Of a stretch of 64,000 nt of DNA, positions 18,230-26,282 are shown one piece after another. Position 1 is the stretch's first letter, and each line of letters starts with the position of its first letter. The stretch is taken from assembly GCA_021298155.1 (NCBI GenBank), contig JAJTEN010000002.1, positions 36,376 to 100,375 of the forward strand, given 5' to 3'. The notes under the pieces were generated by a model, which worked only from the letters and a program-made list of their open reading frames with translations, searched no databases and was not told the origin of the DNA. Made by a program: the position numbers and the translations under genes. This stretch comes from Sphingobacteriales bacterium. GTDB taxonomy: Bacteria; Bacteroidota; Bacteroidia; UKL13-3.

Positions 18230-19360
18230 TTAGCGCTTGGCATTGTATCCCAAGGATACTCCTACTCTAAAACCATCTTTGGTTGGGATGGTTGTCCAAA
18301 CATTTAGGGGTATGTTTAATTTGCCAGACTTAAAGGATTTTCCAAAAGCAATAACTAAGGCCGTTGCAATAGATGTTTCTCCATCTCTATCCATCACTTC
18401 TTGATATTTCAAATTTTCAGCAGTAACTCTATTCGACAAAATGGTGCTCTTTTTTATTTGTTCCTCAGAGTAAAAATTACCATCAATATTTACTCTACTT
18501 GCCATTCTTGAAAACCCAAAACTTGGCCCAATAGCAATTTCCCAACCAGAAACGTTATTCCTAAAACCATTTAAAAAGGTAAAACTCGGAATAAACATCT
18601 CTTGCTCTATCCCACTAATCATAGGAAGAAACTCAAACAAAGCCTGAAATTTGCCTTCATTTAAATACTGTTTTTCAAATTGATAGCCAAATTGAAATAA
18701 GGTTGGATTTGCCTCATAACCTCCAAATTCAGAGCTAGCTCTCATGCGTTCTGCCATATGCCCAACCACAACAGCATAACCAAACCTCGCACCTTGCAAG
18801 TTCAAATACGTCTTATTGGGGTTATTGATGCTATTCTCATAATCAAATTTCTTGGTTAAACGGGTTAGCAACTCTTGATTAACCGGTTTTTTAAACATTT
18901 TGAAAATGGTACTCTCTGTCATGGCCGGAAGCTCTAGAGGTAAATTTAAAAACTCCATTACCTCTGTTAATTCAACCGCATCTGTTTGAACGTTTATTAA
19001 TTTAAATGTAAGCAAAATGGTTTGGCCAATTAATTCAGCACTTCCCGTGTACATGTAATCTGCTTTTAAAGATTTACCCAACTCTACCAAACAAGATTTA
19101 CCATAACAGTTGGCCACATTCAAATTAGATTTTTCAATGATATTAATCACCTCATATCTATCCATTACCTCAAAACGATCAAGCTTTTCTAAAGAAACAC
19201 GAACCAAATTACTCATTTGGTTTGGATCTAAAGGCAAACCTTTAGTATCTATATTTAAAACCGCAATAGATGGCTTTTTTGTTGGGTTCTGCGCACTCAA
19301 ATTACTAGTGATACAAACTGAAATGTAAAATACGAGCGCTAAAATGATTGCTTTTTTCAT
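18230..19360 (-). CDS. CsgG/TolB-like N-terminal domain fused to a beta-rich C-terminal domain
   Basis: 376 aa with a signal peptide (cleavage near NLSAQN). Residues about 30-140 show the CsgG/TolB/FlgO-like pattern: 'PSIAVLNIDTKG', 'LEKLDRFEVMDRYEV', 'CLVELGKSLKADYMYTGSAELIG'. Proteins of this type act in the periplasm or at the outer membrane in secretion or envelope assembly. The remainder (about 190-376) is beta-rich ('GWEIAIGPSFGFSRM', 'RVGVSLGYNAKR') and may be a small barrel. The next gene, 11 bases downstream, is also an OM protein, so the two may form one envelope complex. Function is unknown. Confidence 0.55.
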   Translation of the reverse strand: MKKAIILALVFYISVCITSNLSAQNPTKKPSIAVLNIDTKGLPLDPNQMSNLVRVSLEKLDRFEVMDRYEVINIIEKSNLNVANCYGKSCLVELGKSLKADYMYTGSAELIGQTILLTFKLINVQTDAVELTEVMEFLNLPLELPAMTESTIFKMFKKPVNQELLTRLTKKFDYENSINNPNKTYLNLQGARFGYAVVVGHMAERMRASSEFGGYEANPTLFQFGYQFEKQYLNEGKFQALFEFLPMISGIEQEMFIPSFTFLNGFRNNVSGWEIAIGPSFGFSRMASRVNIDGNFYSEEQIKKSTILSNRVTAENLKYQEVMDRDGETSIATALVIAFGKSFKSGKLNIPLNVWTTIPTKDGFRVGVSLGYNAKR

Positions 19361-19613
19361 GTGAATAAATTTTGATACAATAGTATGGTTAATGTTACAC
19401 GATTATAAGACTATTTTTCTACTATTCAGACAAAAATCTAATTATTTATACTAATCCTCACCTGAAAATTTGCAAAAAATACAAAACCTGAGAAAAATCA
19501 GTTTAAATACTGCAAATTATTGCATTTTGTCATAATCCAGTAAAATGGCTAATACAAGTGTAAAGAGAATATAACTCTGCTGTTTCTTTGTGCCAACAAA
19601 ACAATATTTCAGT

Positions 19614-21902
19614 ATGAAGAAATTTTTATTAATCGTATCATTAACTTGGATGTATGCCATAAGCGTGGCTCAAACTGTGGTAAAAGACTCTATTTCTTTA
19701 GGAGCACCTATTACCCAGCAAAATGCCCGACCATTTATCTCAGATACAATCTCTCTTGGAGCACCAGCAGCAGGATTCTCCTATCCTAATGATGTATTTT
19801 ACAATATGCAAAATGGAAGTAAAACTGCTGTAATTGGTTATAACTGGCATATCGCTTTTGCGATAAGAAAAGCAACGCCACCTAGTAATTTCCTTCAATC
19901 TGCCACAATTCTTGCCAATGAAGGTAGAGGTGTTAGTGTATACCAAAGTAATTTAAGTTGGGAAGGTTTTGATACAACGGGCTATACCTCTTGGGCAAAC
20001 CCACACAACAGCGATAGCTCATGGGATATTGGCGCTTTAAACGCAAATAGAAGTTTAAGTAATCCGCTAGATTTTGGTTGGGGAACCTATGATATGGTAA
20101 GCCATAATATCACTGGCAATAAAGTTTATTTGGTCAGAGTAACTATTGGTAGCGGACAAACAGCCGTTCAGCATTTTAAAAAATTATGGGTTAGAGAACT
20201 AATGAAAGACTCTATCTATACATTCACCTACGCCAATATTAACAATACAGACAGTGTAACTCTTCAAATTAATAAGGCCAATTACCCAAATAAATTGTTT
20301 GCTTACCACAATTTATTAAACGACACCACATACAACAGAGAGCCTAATGGGAAATGGGACCTCGTTTTTACGCGTTACGGAGCTTTTGCAACGCAATTTA
20401 ACCAAACGATATTCTCAAGCAATACTGGGGTTTTATCGCATCCATCTATATTGTCATCTATGGTTTCAAAAACCCCCGTTGAATCATCCACTCCAGGATT
20501 TTATACCAACAAAATTACAGGAATAGGAACAGATTGGAAGAAAAACCCAGGTCCGGGTCAACCCAATTTCTTAATCATAGATTCACTCAGCTACTTTACC
20601 AAAGACGCAAACAACCTTGAACATAAATTAATTTTTACTGGTTTTACAGGTTCATCTACGGGTTTAATTAGTTTCAAGAGAGCAAATACAGCGCCTTTAG
20701 TGGTAACCTTAGAAACCTATCCAAATGATGTTTTTTATAATATGGAAAAGGGAACAGTAAGTTCAGTACGAGGTTCAAATTGGCACTTGGCATTTGCTAT
20801 TAGAAATGCTGCACCTCCGCTCAATGTGATGCGCAGCACAAGCATATTAGCAAATGAAGGAAGGGGCGTAAGTGTTTTTGTTTCGCCTAATGATCTAAAA
20901 GATTTTGGCACTTTTGATACCACCGGATATAGGTCGTGGATAAACCCACATAATAGCGAAAATAGCTGGGATGTTGGTGCACTCAATGCCTACAGAGATT
21001 CAACCAATGCCTTTGATTTTGGTTGGGGTGAATATTCACAGGTAACGCATGATCTAGAGGCAACTAAAATGTTCCTAGTAAGAATAACTCAAGGCAGCGG
21101 ACAAAACATGACTACAAGTTTTAAAAAGTTGAAAATAGATAAATTGGCTTTTGATACTTCATGGATATTTACTTACGCTAATATTGATGGAAGCAATAGC
21201 AAAACAATTATCATCAATAAACCAAGATATGCAGGCAAACTTTTTGCATACCATAACTTATTAAACGATAGCACCATAGACAGAGAACCTGCCGCTAAAT
21301 GGGATTTATTATTTACCCGATATGGCGCCTTTTACACCCAGTTCGGACAAACCATTTTTTCAACCAATACAGGAGTATTATCACATCCGCTTACCCTCAC
21401 ATCACGCGTACAAGGTGTTGATACCAGCGTATCAGTTCCTGGAATATACACAAATAACCTGACCGGTATTGGTACAGATTGGAAACAAAATCCAGGACCA
21501 GGACAACCCAATTTTAGGGTTTATGATTCACTCAGTTTTTTCACAAAAACAGCTAGTTTAAGAGAAGATAAATTGGTGTTTGTAGCTTTTCAAGGTTCTA
21601 GCACTGGCCGAATTATTTTTAATAAAACCAATATTAAATTAGGCACAGGATTAGCTAAAATAAAAGACCAAAGTGTGATAGAAATGTACCCAAATCCAGC
21701 ATTTGATAACATTTATTTTCACGTTCAAAAAAATCAATCTTACCAAGTACACATTTTTGATTTAAATGGTAAACAATTGGTTCAGCAAGAAATAAATGAA
21801 CAGCTAAACAGTGTCCCTGTTTCAGAACTTCAAAAAGGCATTTATCTGGTTCAAATTAAAAATGATGACATCCAAAAAACTGTAAGACTGGTAATAGAAT
21901 AG
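19614..21902 (+). CDS. T9SS-exported protein with two HmuY-like repeats
   Basis: 762 aa from the ATG MKKFLLIVSLTWMY, eight codons after the GTG chosen by the ORF track; the signal peptide (cleavage near SVAQTV) starts there. Two homologous blocks of about 320 aa follow. Each begins 'YPNDVFYNM' and has 'NWHIAFAIR', 'GRGVSV', 'NPHNS..SWDIGALN', 'KWDLVFTRYGAF' and 'GIGTDWKKNPGPGQPNF'. The recurrent W-D/H-x-A/V-F pattern is typical of HmuY-family proteins, which bind haem in Porphyromonas; haem ligands cannot be assigned here. The C-terminus (YPNPAFDN ... LQKGIYLVQI) is a type A T9SS signal. It is a single-gene unit closed by a strong terminator. Function on the surface is unknown. Confidence 0.7.
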   Translation: MKKFLLIVSLTWMYAISVAQTVVKDSISLGAPITQQNARPFISDTISLGAPAAGFSYPNDVFYNMQNGSKTAVIGYNWHIAFAIRKATPPSNFLQSATILANEGRGVSVYQSNLSWEGFDTTGYTSWANPHNSDSSWDIGALNANRSLSNPLDFGWGTYDMVSHNITGNKVYLVRVTIGSGQTAVQHFKKLWVRELMKDSIYTFTYANINNTDSVTLQINKANYPNKLFAYHNLLNDTTYNREPNGKWDLVFTRYGAFATQFNQTIFSSNTGVLSHPSILSSMVSKTPVESSTPGFYTNKITGIGTDWKKNPGPGQPNFLIIDSLSYFTKDANNLEHKLIFTGFTGSSTGLISFKRANTAPLVVTLETYPNDVFYNMEKGTVSSVRGSNWHLAFAIRNAAPPLNVMRSTSILANEGRGVSVFVSPNDLKDFGTFDTTGYRSWINPHNSENSWDVGALNAYRDSTNAFDFGWGEYSQVTHDLEATKMFLVRITQGSGQNMTTSFKKLKIDKLAFDTSWIFTYANIDGSNSKTIIINKPRYAGKLFAYHNLLNDSTIDREPAAKWDLLFTRYGAFYTQFGQTIFSTNTGVLSHPLTLTSRVQGVDTSVSVPGIYTNNLTGIGTDWKQNPGPGQPNFRVYDSLSFFTKTASLREDKLVFVAFQGSSTGRIIFNKTNIKLGTGLAKIKDQSVIEMYPNPAFDNIYFHVQKNQSYQVHIFDLNGKQLVQQEINEQLNSVPVSELQKGIYLVQIKNDDIQKTVRLVIE

Positions 21903-21919
21903 AAATGCAACAGTACATA

Positions 21920-21954
21920 AAAAAAGCAGCCTCTTAACCGAGGCTGCTTTTTTT
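21920..21954 (+). terminator. Intrinsic terminator after the HmuY-like gene
   Basis: 8-bp GC-rich stem GCAGCCTC / GAGGCTGC with 6-base loop TTAACC, followed by seven T and preceded by A-rich sequence. It lies 18 bases after the stop codon. Confidence 0.9.
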
Positions 21955-22213
21955 ATGCGCTAGGGGTAATGGAAACAAAGTGTATTATTTATTTCCAATT
22001 TACAGCTAGAGCTAGCACTAAAAATGTAAATTGATTCCCTTTACATTCAAATAAATACGGAAATGATTGGGGGTTTTTGAAATACCTTGGCAATTTTCAC
22101 AGTCATTCCCTATTTAAAAAAAGCTTTAAAACCAACTAACATAGCATATAAAAAGAATTGCCTCGTTAAATCTTTTATAAGAAATTTTTTTTATTTATAT
22201 ATGTAGGTAAAAT
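21955..22213 (+). promoter_or_regulatory. Upstream region of the crp-like gene with a 9-bp inverted repeat
   Basis: The rest of this 311-base gap holds a perfect inverted repeat, CAATTTACA / TGTAAATTG (21996-22033), whose loop contains GCTAG twice (GCTAGaGCTAG). The segment then becomes very AT-rich up to the ATG. No standard TAnnTTTG box is obvious. A role in control of the downstream regulator gene is possible but unproven. Confidence 0.35.
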
Positions 22214-22846
22214 ATGGAACTTATAAAGCAAAATTTAAATACTTATTACCCGCAATTCGACGAAGATCTTAAGCATATAATTGCCACAAATGGGCGAATC
22301 CAAAAATTCAAAGTTGGAGAAACAATTATGCAGCAGGGTCAATTTCTAAAGCATACCATGCTTATAACAAGGGGTCGTGTAAAGCTACTTTCTGAAGGCG
22401 AGGATGGAGAAGAATTCTTCATGTATTATTTGGAAGCAGGACAAGCTTGCGCGTTAAGCTTTGTTTGTGCTCAAAAAAATAAAAAAAGCGATTTAGATGC
22501 AACTATCATTGAGGATACAGAAGCAATATTAATTCCTATTGAACTTATGGATGAATTAATGATTAAAAATAAATCTTGGTATTATTTTGTTTTGGATACT
22601 TACAGATCAAGATTTAGAGAGCTTTTAGATGTTATAAAAAGTGTTGCATTTCACAGCATGGACGAAAGACTATCATACTATTTAGTAAAGCAAAAAAATG
22701 CATATAAAAGTAATCTCATTACCCTAACTCATGAACAAATTGCAAACGACTTAAACTCATCACGTGTTGTTATTTCAAGATTGCTAAAACAAATGGAAAC
22801 ACAGAAAAAGGTTAAACTACATCGAAATGCAGTAGAAATACTTTAA
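22214..22846 (+). CDS. Crp/Fnr-family transcription regulator
   Basis: 210 aa with the two-domain Crp/Fnr layout. The cyclic-nucleotide-binding-type beta-roll is at about 20-125 ('FKVGETIMQQGQ', 'MLITRGRVKLL', 'ISRG'-like turn) and the winged HTH at about 150-205 ('LTHEQIANDLNSSRVVISRLLKQME'). Only Cys73 and Cys78 are visible ('GQACALSFVCAQ'); there is no N-terminal Fe-S cysteine cluster as in Fnr, so the signal is unknown. This type commonly precedes persulfide/thiosulfate genes in Bacteroidota. The gene heads the plus-strand sulfur cluster, and GTAAC direct repeats lie upstream of the next two genes, so it is the likely local regulator. Confidence 0.88.
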   Translation: MELIKQNLNTYYPQFDEDLKHIIATNGRIQKFKVGETIMQQGQFLKHTMLITRGRVKLLSEGEDGEEFFMYYLEAGQACALSFVCAQKNKKSDLDATIIEDTEAILIPIELMDELMIKNKSWYYFVLDTYRSRFRELLDVIKSVAFHSMDERLSYYLVKQKNAYKSNLITLTHEQIANDLNSSRVVISRLLKQMETQKKVKLHRNAVEIL

Positions 22847-22856
22847 TAAAAGGTAT

Positions 22857-22870
22857 GTAACATTTGTAAC
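22857..22870 (+). promoter_or_regulatory. GTAAC-ATTT-GTAAC direct repeat upstream of the tauE-like gene
   Basis: Two GTAAC half-sites 9 bp apart lie 53 bp before the exporter ATG. A TACATTTG box (22893-22900, matching TAnnTTTG) lies between this repeat and the gene. A near-identical element occurs at 23725-23738. It is a candidate site for the Crp/Fnr protein. Confidence 0.45.
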
Positions 22871-22922
22871 GCAATGAATTATTCAACAATTATACATTTG
22901 TACAAAAGTTAATATTGTACTT

Positions 22923-23717
22923 ATGGAAATTATTGGATATTTAGCCTCTGCTCTAATAGGAATATCTCTTGGGTTAATTGGTGGTGGTGGCTCAATTTTA
23001 ACCGTACCTGTTTTGGTTTATTTATTGGATGTAAATGCCGTTGAAGCCACCGCATATTCCCTTTTCATAGTTGGTTCAACAGCTCTAGTTGGTGCCTACC
23101 CGAAATATAAACAAGGCCTTGTTAATATTAAAACGGCAATTATTTTTGGTATACCATCTATCATCGCGGTATACATAACCAGAAAATTTTTAGTTCCAGC
23201 CATTCCTTCCGATCTAATTACAATAGATGGGTTCATAATAACAAAAAGTATCTTAATGATGCTCATTTTTGCAGCACTAATGGTATTTGCATCTGCAAGT
23301 ATGATTAAAGACCAAAAAGTTGTTTCGAATCCAAAAAATACTGAACAAAAATTTAACTATCCTATGATTTTATTAGAAGGGACAATAGTTGGCATGTTAA
23401 CTGGTTTAGTTGGTGCAGGAGGTGGATTTTTAATTATTCCCGCACTTGTAATTTTTACAGGGCTACCCATGAAAGAAGCAGTAGGCACTTCCTTATTGAT
23501 AATCGCAGCAAAATCACTTATCGGGTTTACTGGTGATTTAGGGCATTTCAACATGAATTGGAAGCTATTACTAATCGTTTCAAGTATTGCAATTGCTGGA
23601 ATTTTTATTGGTAATTACCTGTCGTTGAAAATTGATGGTGCAAAACTCAAAAAAGGATTTGGCTGGTTCGTACTAATAATGGGGCTATATATTATCGTTA
23701 AAGAACTATTTTTATAA
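22923..23717 (+). CDS. TauE/SafE-family sulfite/organosulfur exporter
   Basis: 264-aa polytopic inner membrane protein with about eight hydrophobic segments. The two pseudo-repeats of the family are clear: N-terminal 'GGGGSILTVPVLVYLL' (about 20-35) and C-terminal 'GAGGGFLIIPALVIF' (about 163-178). Family members move sulfite, sulfoacetate or related anions out of the cell. Here it is followed by a persulfide dioxygenase-like protein and sulfur-transfer half-transporters, so export of sulfite from sulfur oxidation is the likely role. The length is typical. The substrate is inferred from the neighbourhood. Confidence 0.85.
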   Translation: MEIIGYLASALIGISLGLIGGGGSILTVPVLVYLLDVNAVEATAYSLFIVGSTALVGAYPKYKQGLVNIKTAIIFGIPSIIAVYITRKFLVPAIPSDLITIDGFIITKSILMMLIFAALMVFASASMIKDQKVVSNPKNTEQKFNYPMILLEGTIVGMLTGLVGAGGGFLIIPALVIFTGLPMKEAVGTSLLIIAAKSLIGFTGDLGHFNMNWKLLLIVSSIAIAGIFIGNYLSLKIDGAKLKKGFGWFVLIMGLYIIVKELFL

Positions 23718-23724
23718 GGCCTTT

Positions 23725-23738
23725 GTAATAAATGTAAC
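23725..23738 (+). promoter_or_regulatory. GTAAT-AAAT-GTAAC direct repeat upstream of the MBL-rhodanese gene
   Basis: Same orientation and 9-bp period as the element at 22857-22870, located 60 bp before the MBL-rhodanese ATG and just after the exporter stop. Its presence in front of two consecutive genes suggests a shared operator rather than chance. Confidence 0.4.
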
Positions 23739-23798
23739 ACAGGTTTTAAAATTAAAACCTCAATATTGTAATCAACATAACAATACATATTTCATCAA

Positions 23799-25223
23799 AT
23801 GAAAATAGAACAAATTTATACAGGATGTTTGGCACAAGGTGCCTATTACATCGAATCAAATGGCGAAGCAGTAGTGATAGATCCACTGCGAGAAACCACG
23901 CCATACATAGAGCGAGCAGCTGCAAGCGGAGCAAAAATTAAATACGTTTTCGAAACACATTTCCATGCAGATTTTGTTTCAGGTCACATAGATTTAGCAA
24001 AAGCCACTGGTGCTCAAATTGTATACGGACCCACAGAAATGAAATTAGGTTTTGATGCCATTATTGCTTCCGATAAACAAGAATTTAAGGTTGGCAATAT
24101 TACTTTTACCTTATTACATACACCCGGTCATACGCTTGAAAGCTCATGCTATTTACTAAGCGATGAAAATGGTAAACAAATCGCCATTTTTACAGGAGAT
24201 ACCTTGTTTATAGGTGATGTTGGAAGACCAGATTTGGCCCAAAAAGTAGTGGCAAATTTAACCCAAGACATGCTTGCTTCTTATTTATTTGATTCTTTGC
24301 GCAATAAAATTATGCCTTTAAACAATGACTTAATTGTTTATCCTGCCCATGGCGCAGGTTCTGCTTGCGGGAAAAATATGAGTAAAGAAACTTTTGATAC
24401 CCTTGGCAACCAAAAAGAAACAAATTATGCCTTGCGTGCCAACATGACTAAAGAAGAATTCATTAAAGAAGTGATTACTGGTTTAATGCCACCACCTGCC
24501 TATTTCCCTAAAAATGTTTTAATGAATATTGAAGGGTACGATAACATTGAAGAAGTATTGTCTAGAGGAACCCAAGCCTTAACACCAAACGGATTTGAAG
24601 CAGCTGCTAACGAAACAGGAGCGCTAATTTTAGATACACGCAAACCTCAAGATTTTGCCAAAGGTTTTATCCCAAACGCTATTAATATTGGTATTGATGG
24701 AGGTTTTGCTCCTTGGGTTGGAACTTTAATTCCAGATATTAAACAAAACATACTTATTGTAGCAGAGCTTGGAAGAGAAATGGAAATTGTAACGCGTTTG
24801 GCACGTGTAGGTTACGACCACGCTATTGGCTATTTAGCAGGTGGTTTTGAAGCTTGGGCAAATGCTGGCAAAGAAATAGATAACATCACATCTATAAGTG
24901 TAGAAGAATTTGCAGCGGCAGAACAAGCCGATCCAACAATCCATATTTTAGATGTTAGAAAAATCAGCGAATACCAATCAGAACACCTAATTAACGCCAT
25001 AAACGCTCCTTTAGATTACATAAATGAGAGCATGCTTAAAGTGGATAAATCTAAAACTTATTTTGTGCATTGCGCAGGTGGTTACCGCTCTATGATTTTT
25101 GCTTCTATATTAAAAGCAAGAGGATACACAAATTTAATTGACGTAGCTGGTGGGTTTAAAGCCATAAAAGATTCCCAAAAGTTTAAGGTTTCAGAATACG
25201 TTTGTCCTTCCACTTTATTGTAA
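23799..25223 (+). CDS. ETHE1-like MBL-fold persulfide dioxygenase fused to two rhodanese domains
   Basis: 474 aa. The N-terminal metallo-beta-lactamase fold (about 1-250) has THFHADFVSGH (H54, H56, D58, H63), 'LLHTPGHTLESSCYLL' and 'FTGDTLFIGDVGRPDL'. This matches ETHE1-type non-haem iron persulfide dioxygenases, which oxidise glutathione or similar persulfide to sulfite. Two rhodanese domains follow. The first (about 270-355) has 'ILIVAELGREME' in the active loop with no cysteine and is probably inactive. The second (about 365-470) has the loop 'FVHCAGGYRS' with the catalytic Cys. A dioxygenase-rhodanese fusion allows sulfur transfer and oxidation in one protein. It lies between the sulfite exporter and the YeeE/YedE genes. 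Confidence 0.88.
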   Translation: MKIEQIYTGCLAQGAYYIESNGEAVVIDPLRETTPYIERAAASGAKIKYVFETHFHADFVSGHIDLAKATGAQIVYGPTEMKLGFDAIIASDKQEFKVGNITFTLLHTPGHTLESSCYLLSDENGKQIAIFTGDTLFIGDVGRPDLAQKVVANLTQDMLASYLFDSLRNKIMPLNNDLIVYPAHGAGSACGKNMSKETFDTLGNQKETNYALRANMTKEEFIKEVITGLMPPPAYFPKNVLMNIEGYDNIEEVLSRGTQALTPNGFEAAANETGALILDTRKPQDFAKGFIPNAINIGIDGGFAPWVGTLIPDIKQNILIVAELGREMEIVTRLARVGYDHAIGYLAGGFEAWANAGKEIDNITSISVEEFAAAEQADPTIHILDVRKISEYQSEHLINAINAPLDYINESMLKVDKSKTYFVHCAGGYRSMIFASILKARGYTNLIDVAGGFKAIKDSQKFKVSEYVCPSTLL

Positions 25224-25258
25224 AATATTTCAGTAAAAAAATAAATGTGATAAATAAT

Positions 25259-25822
25259 ATGTTAGAACTTTTAAAACAACCATGGCCATGGTATATAAGT
25301 GGTCCAATCATCGGAATTTCTATTCCACTATTATTGATATTTGGAAACAAAATACTGGGCATTTCTTCCTCCTTTAGGCATACCTGTGCAGCCGTAGCTC
25401 CATTTAATATCCAATTTTTGAAATATAATTGGAAATCTGAAATATGGAATATGTTTTTTGTGCTTGGAATTTTTATTGGCGGTTTTGTTGGCGGAGTATT
25501 ACTAAATAATGGCGAAGCAGTTAAGATATCAGAAGCAACTATTTCAGATATAAAAAGTTTAGGCATAAACTCATTTGATGGACTAATTCCTTCCGATGTA
25601 TTCAATTGGAATACTTTACTATCTGTCAAAGGAGTATTTATAATGGTATTTGGTGGGATAATGATAGGTTTTGGATCTCGCTATGCAGGAGGTTGTACTT
25701 CCGGACACGCAATTATGGGTATTTCTAATCTTCAATGGCCTTCATTAATTGCAGTCATATTCTTCTTTATCGGTGGTCTTCTCATGACACATTTTATTGC
25801 TCCATTTATTTATCAACTATAA
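25259..25822 (+). CDS. YeeE/YedE-family sulfur transporter half (larger subunit)
   Basis: 187 aa from the ATG MLELLKQPWPWYISG. The ORF-track start is a TTG inside the previous gene and is less likely. Several membrane helices. Conserved Cys motifs are 'FRHTCAAVAPF' and 'GSRYAGGCTSGHAIMG', the pattern of YeeE/YedE (TsuA-like) proteins that carry thiosulfate or sulfane sulfur across the inner membrane. The next gene is the second half of the pair, as is usual for the split Bacteroidota and Proteobacteria versions. Direction of transport is not shown by the sequence. Confidence 0.85.
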   Translation: MLELLKQPWPWYISGPIIGISIPLLLIFGNKILGISSSFRHTCAAVAPFNIQFLKYNWKSEIWNMFFVLGIFIGGFVGGVLLNNGEAVKISEATISDIKSLGINSFDGLIPSDVFNWNTLLSVKGVFIMVFGGIMIGFGSRYAGGCTSGHAIMGISNLQWPSLIAVIFFFIGGLLMTHFIAPFIYQL

Positions 25823-25836
25823 TTATCCTGAAACAA

Positions 25837-26247
25837 ATGAAAAATATTAGATTTTTATTAATAGGTATTCTTTTTGGAACTGTACTTACAAAATCAGAGG
25901 CTGTTTCATGGTTTAGAATTCAAGAAATGTTTCGCTTTCAAAGTTTTCATATGTATGGTATCATTGGGTCAGCCATTGCTGTAGGTATGCTATCTATTTG
26001 GCTCATAAAAAAGTTCAAAATAAAGGCTGTTAATGGAGAAGAAATTAAAATAGCAGATAAAGAATTTAATAAAGGACAAATAATTGGTGGAACAATATTT
26101 GGAATGGGCTGGGCCTTATCTGGGGCATGTCCAGGACCACTCTATTCCTTAGTTGGATCAGGATATTATTTAATATTTGTTGTTATTATAAGTGCCATTT
26201 TTGGTACTTGGTTATATAGTTATTTTAAACCAAAACTGCCACATTAA
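25837..26247 (+). CDS. YeeE/YedE-family sulfur transporter half (smaller subunit, DUF6691-like)
   Basis: 136 aa from the ATG MKNIRFLLIGILFG; the ORF-track start lies inside the previous gene and is rejected. Four hydrophobic segments. The conserved cysteine motif is 'GMGWALSGACPGPLYSLVGSG', the hallmark of the second half of split YeeE/YedE transporters. It begins 14 bases after the preceding half, so the two are co-expressed and very probably work as one sulfur channel or carrier. Confidence 0.85.
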   Translation: MKNIRFLLIGILFGTVLTKSEAVSWFRIQEMFRFQSFHMYGIIGSAIAVGMLSIWLIKKFKIKAVNGEEIKIADKEFNKGQIIGGTIFGMGWALSGACPGPLYSLVGSGYYLIFVVIISAIFGTWLYSYFKPKLPH

Positions 26248-26282
26248 TTCAAATTTATTTTTAGTACCTAACTCAAATTATA

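Noticed and set aside
19431-19445. A CTACTATT stretch as a third copy of the glucan operator
   Set aside because: Only one imperfect half-site; no second half at the 11-bp period.
25183-25629. Minus-strand 148-aa ORF over the YeeE/YedE gene
   Set aside because: Shadow of the membrane protein gene on the other strand; no family features.
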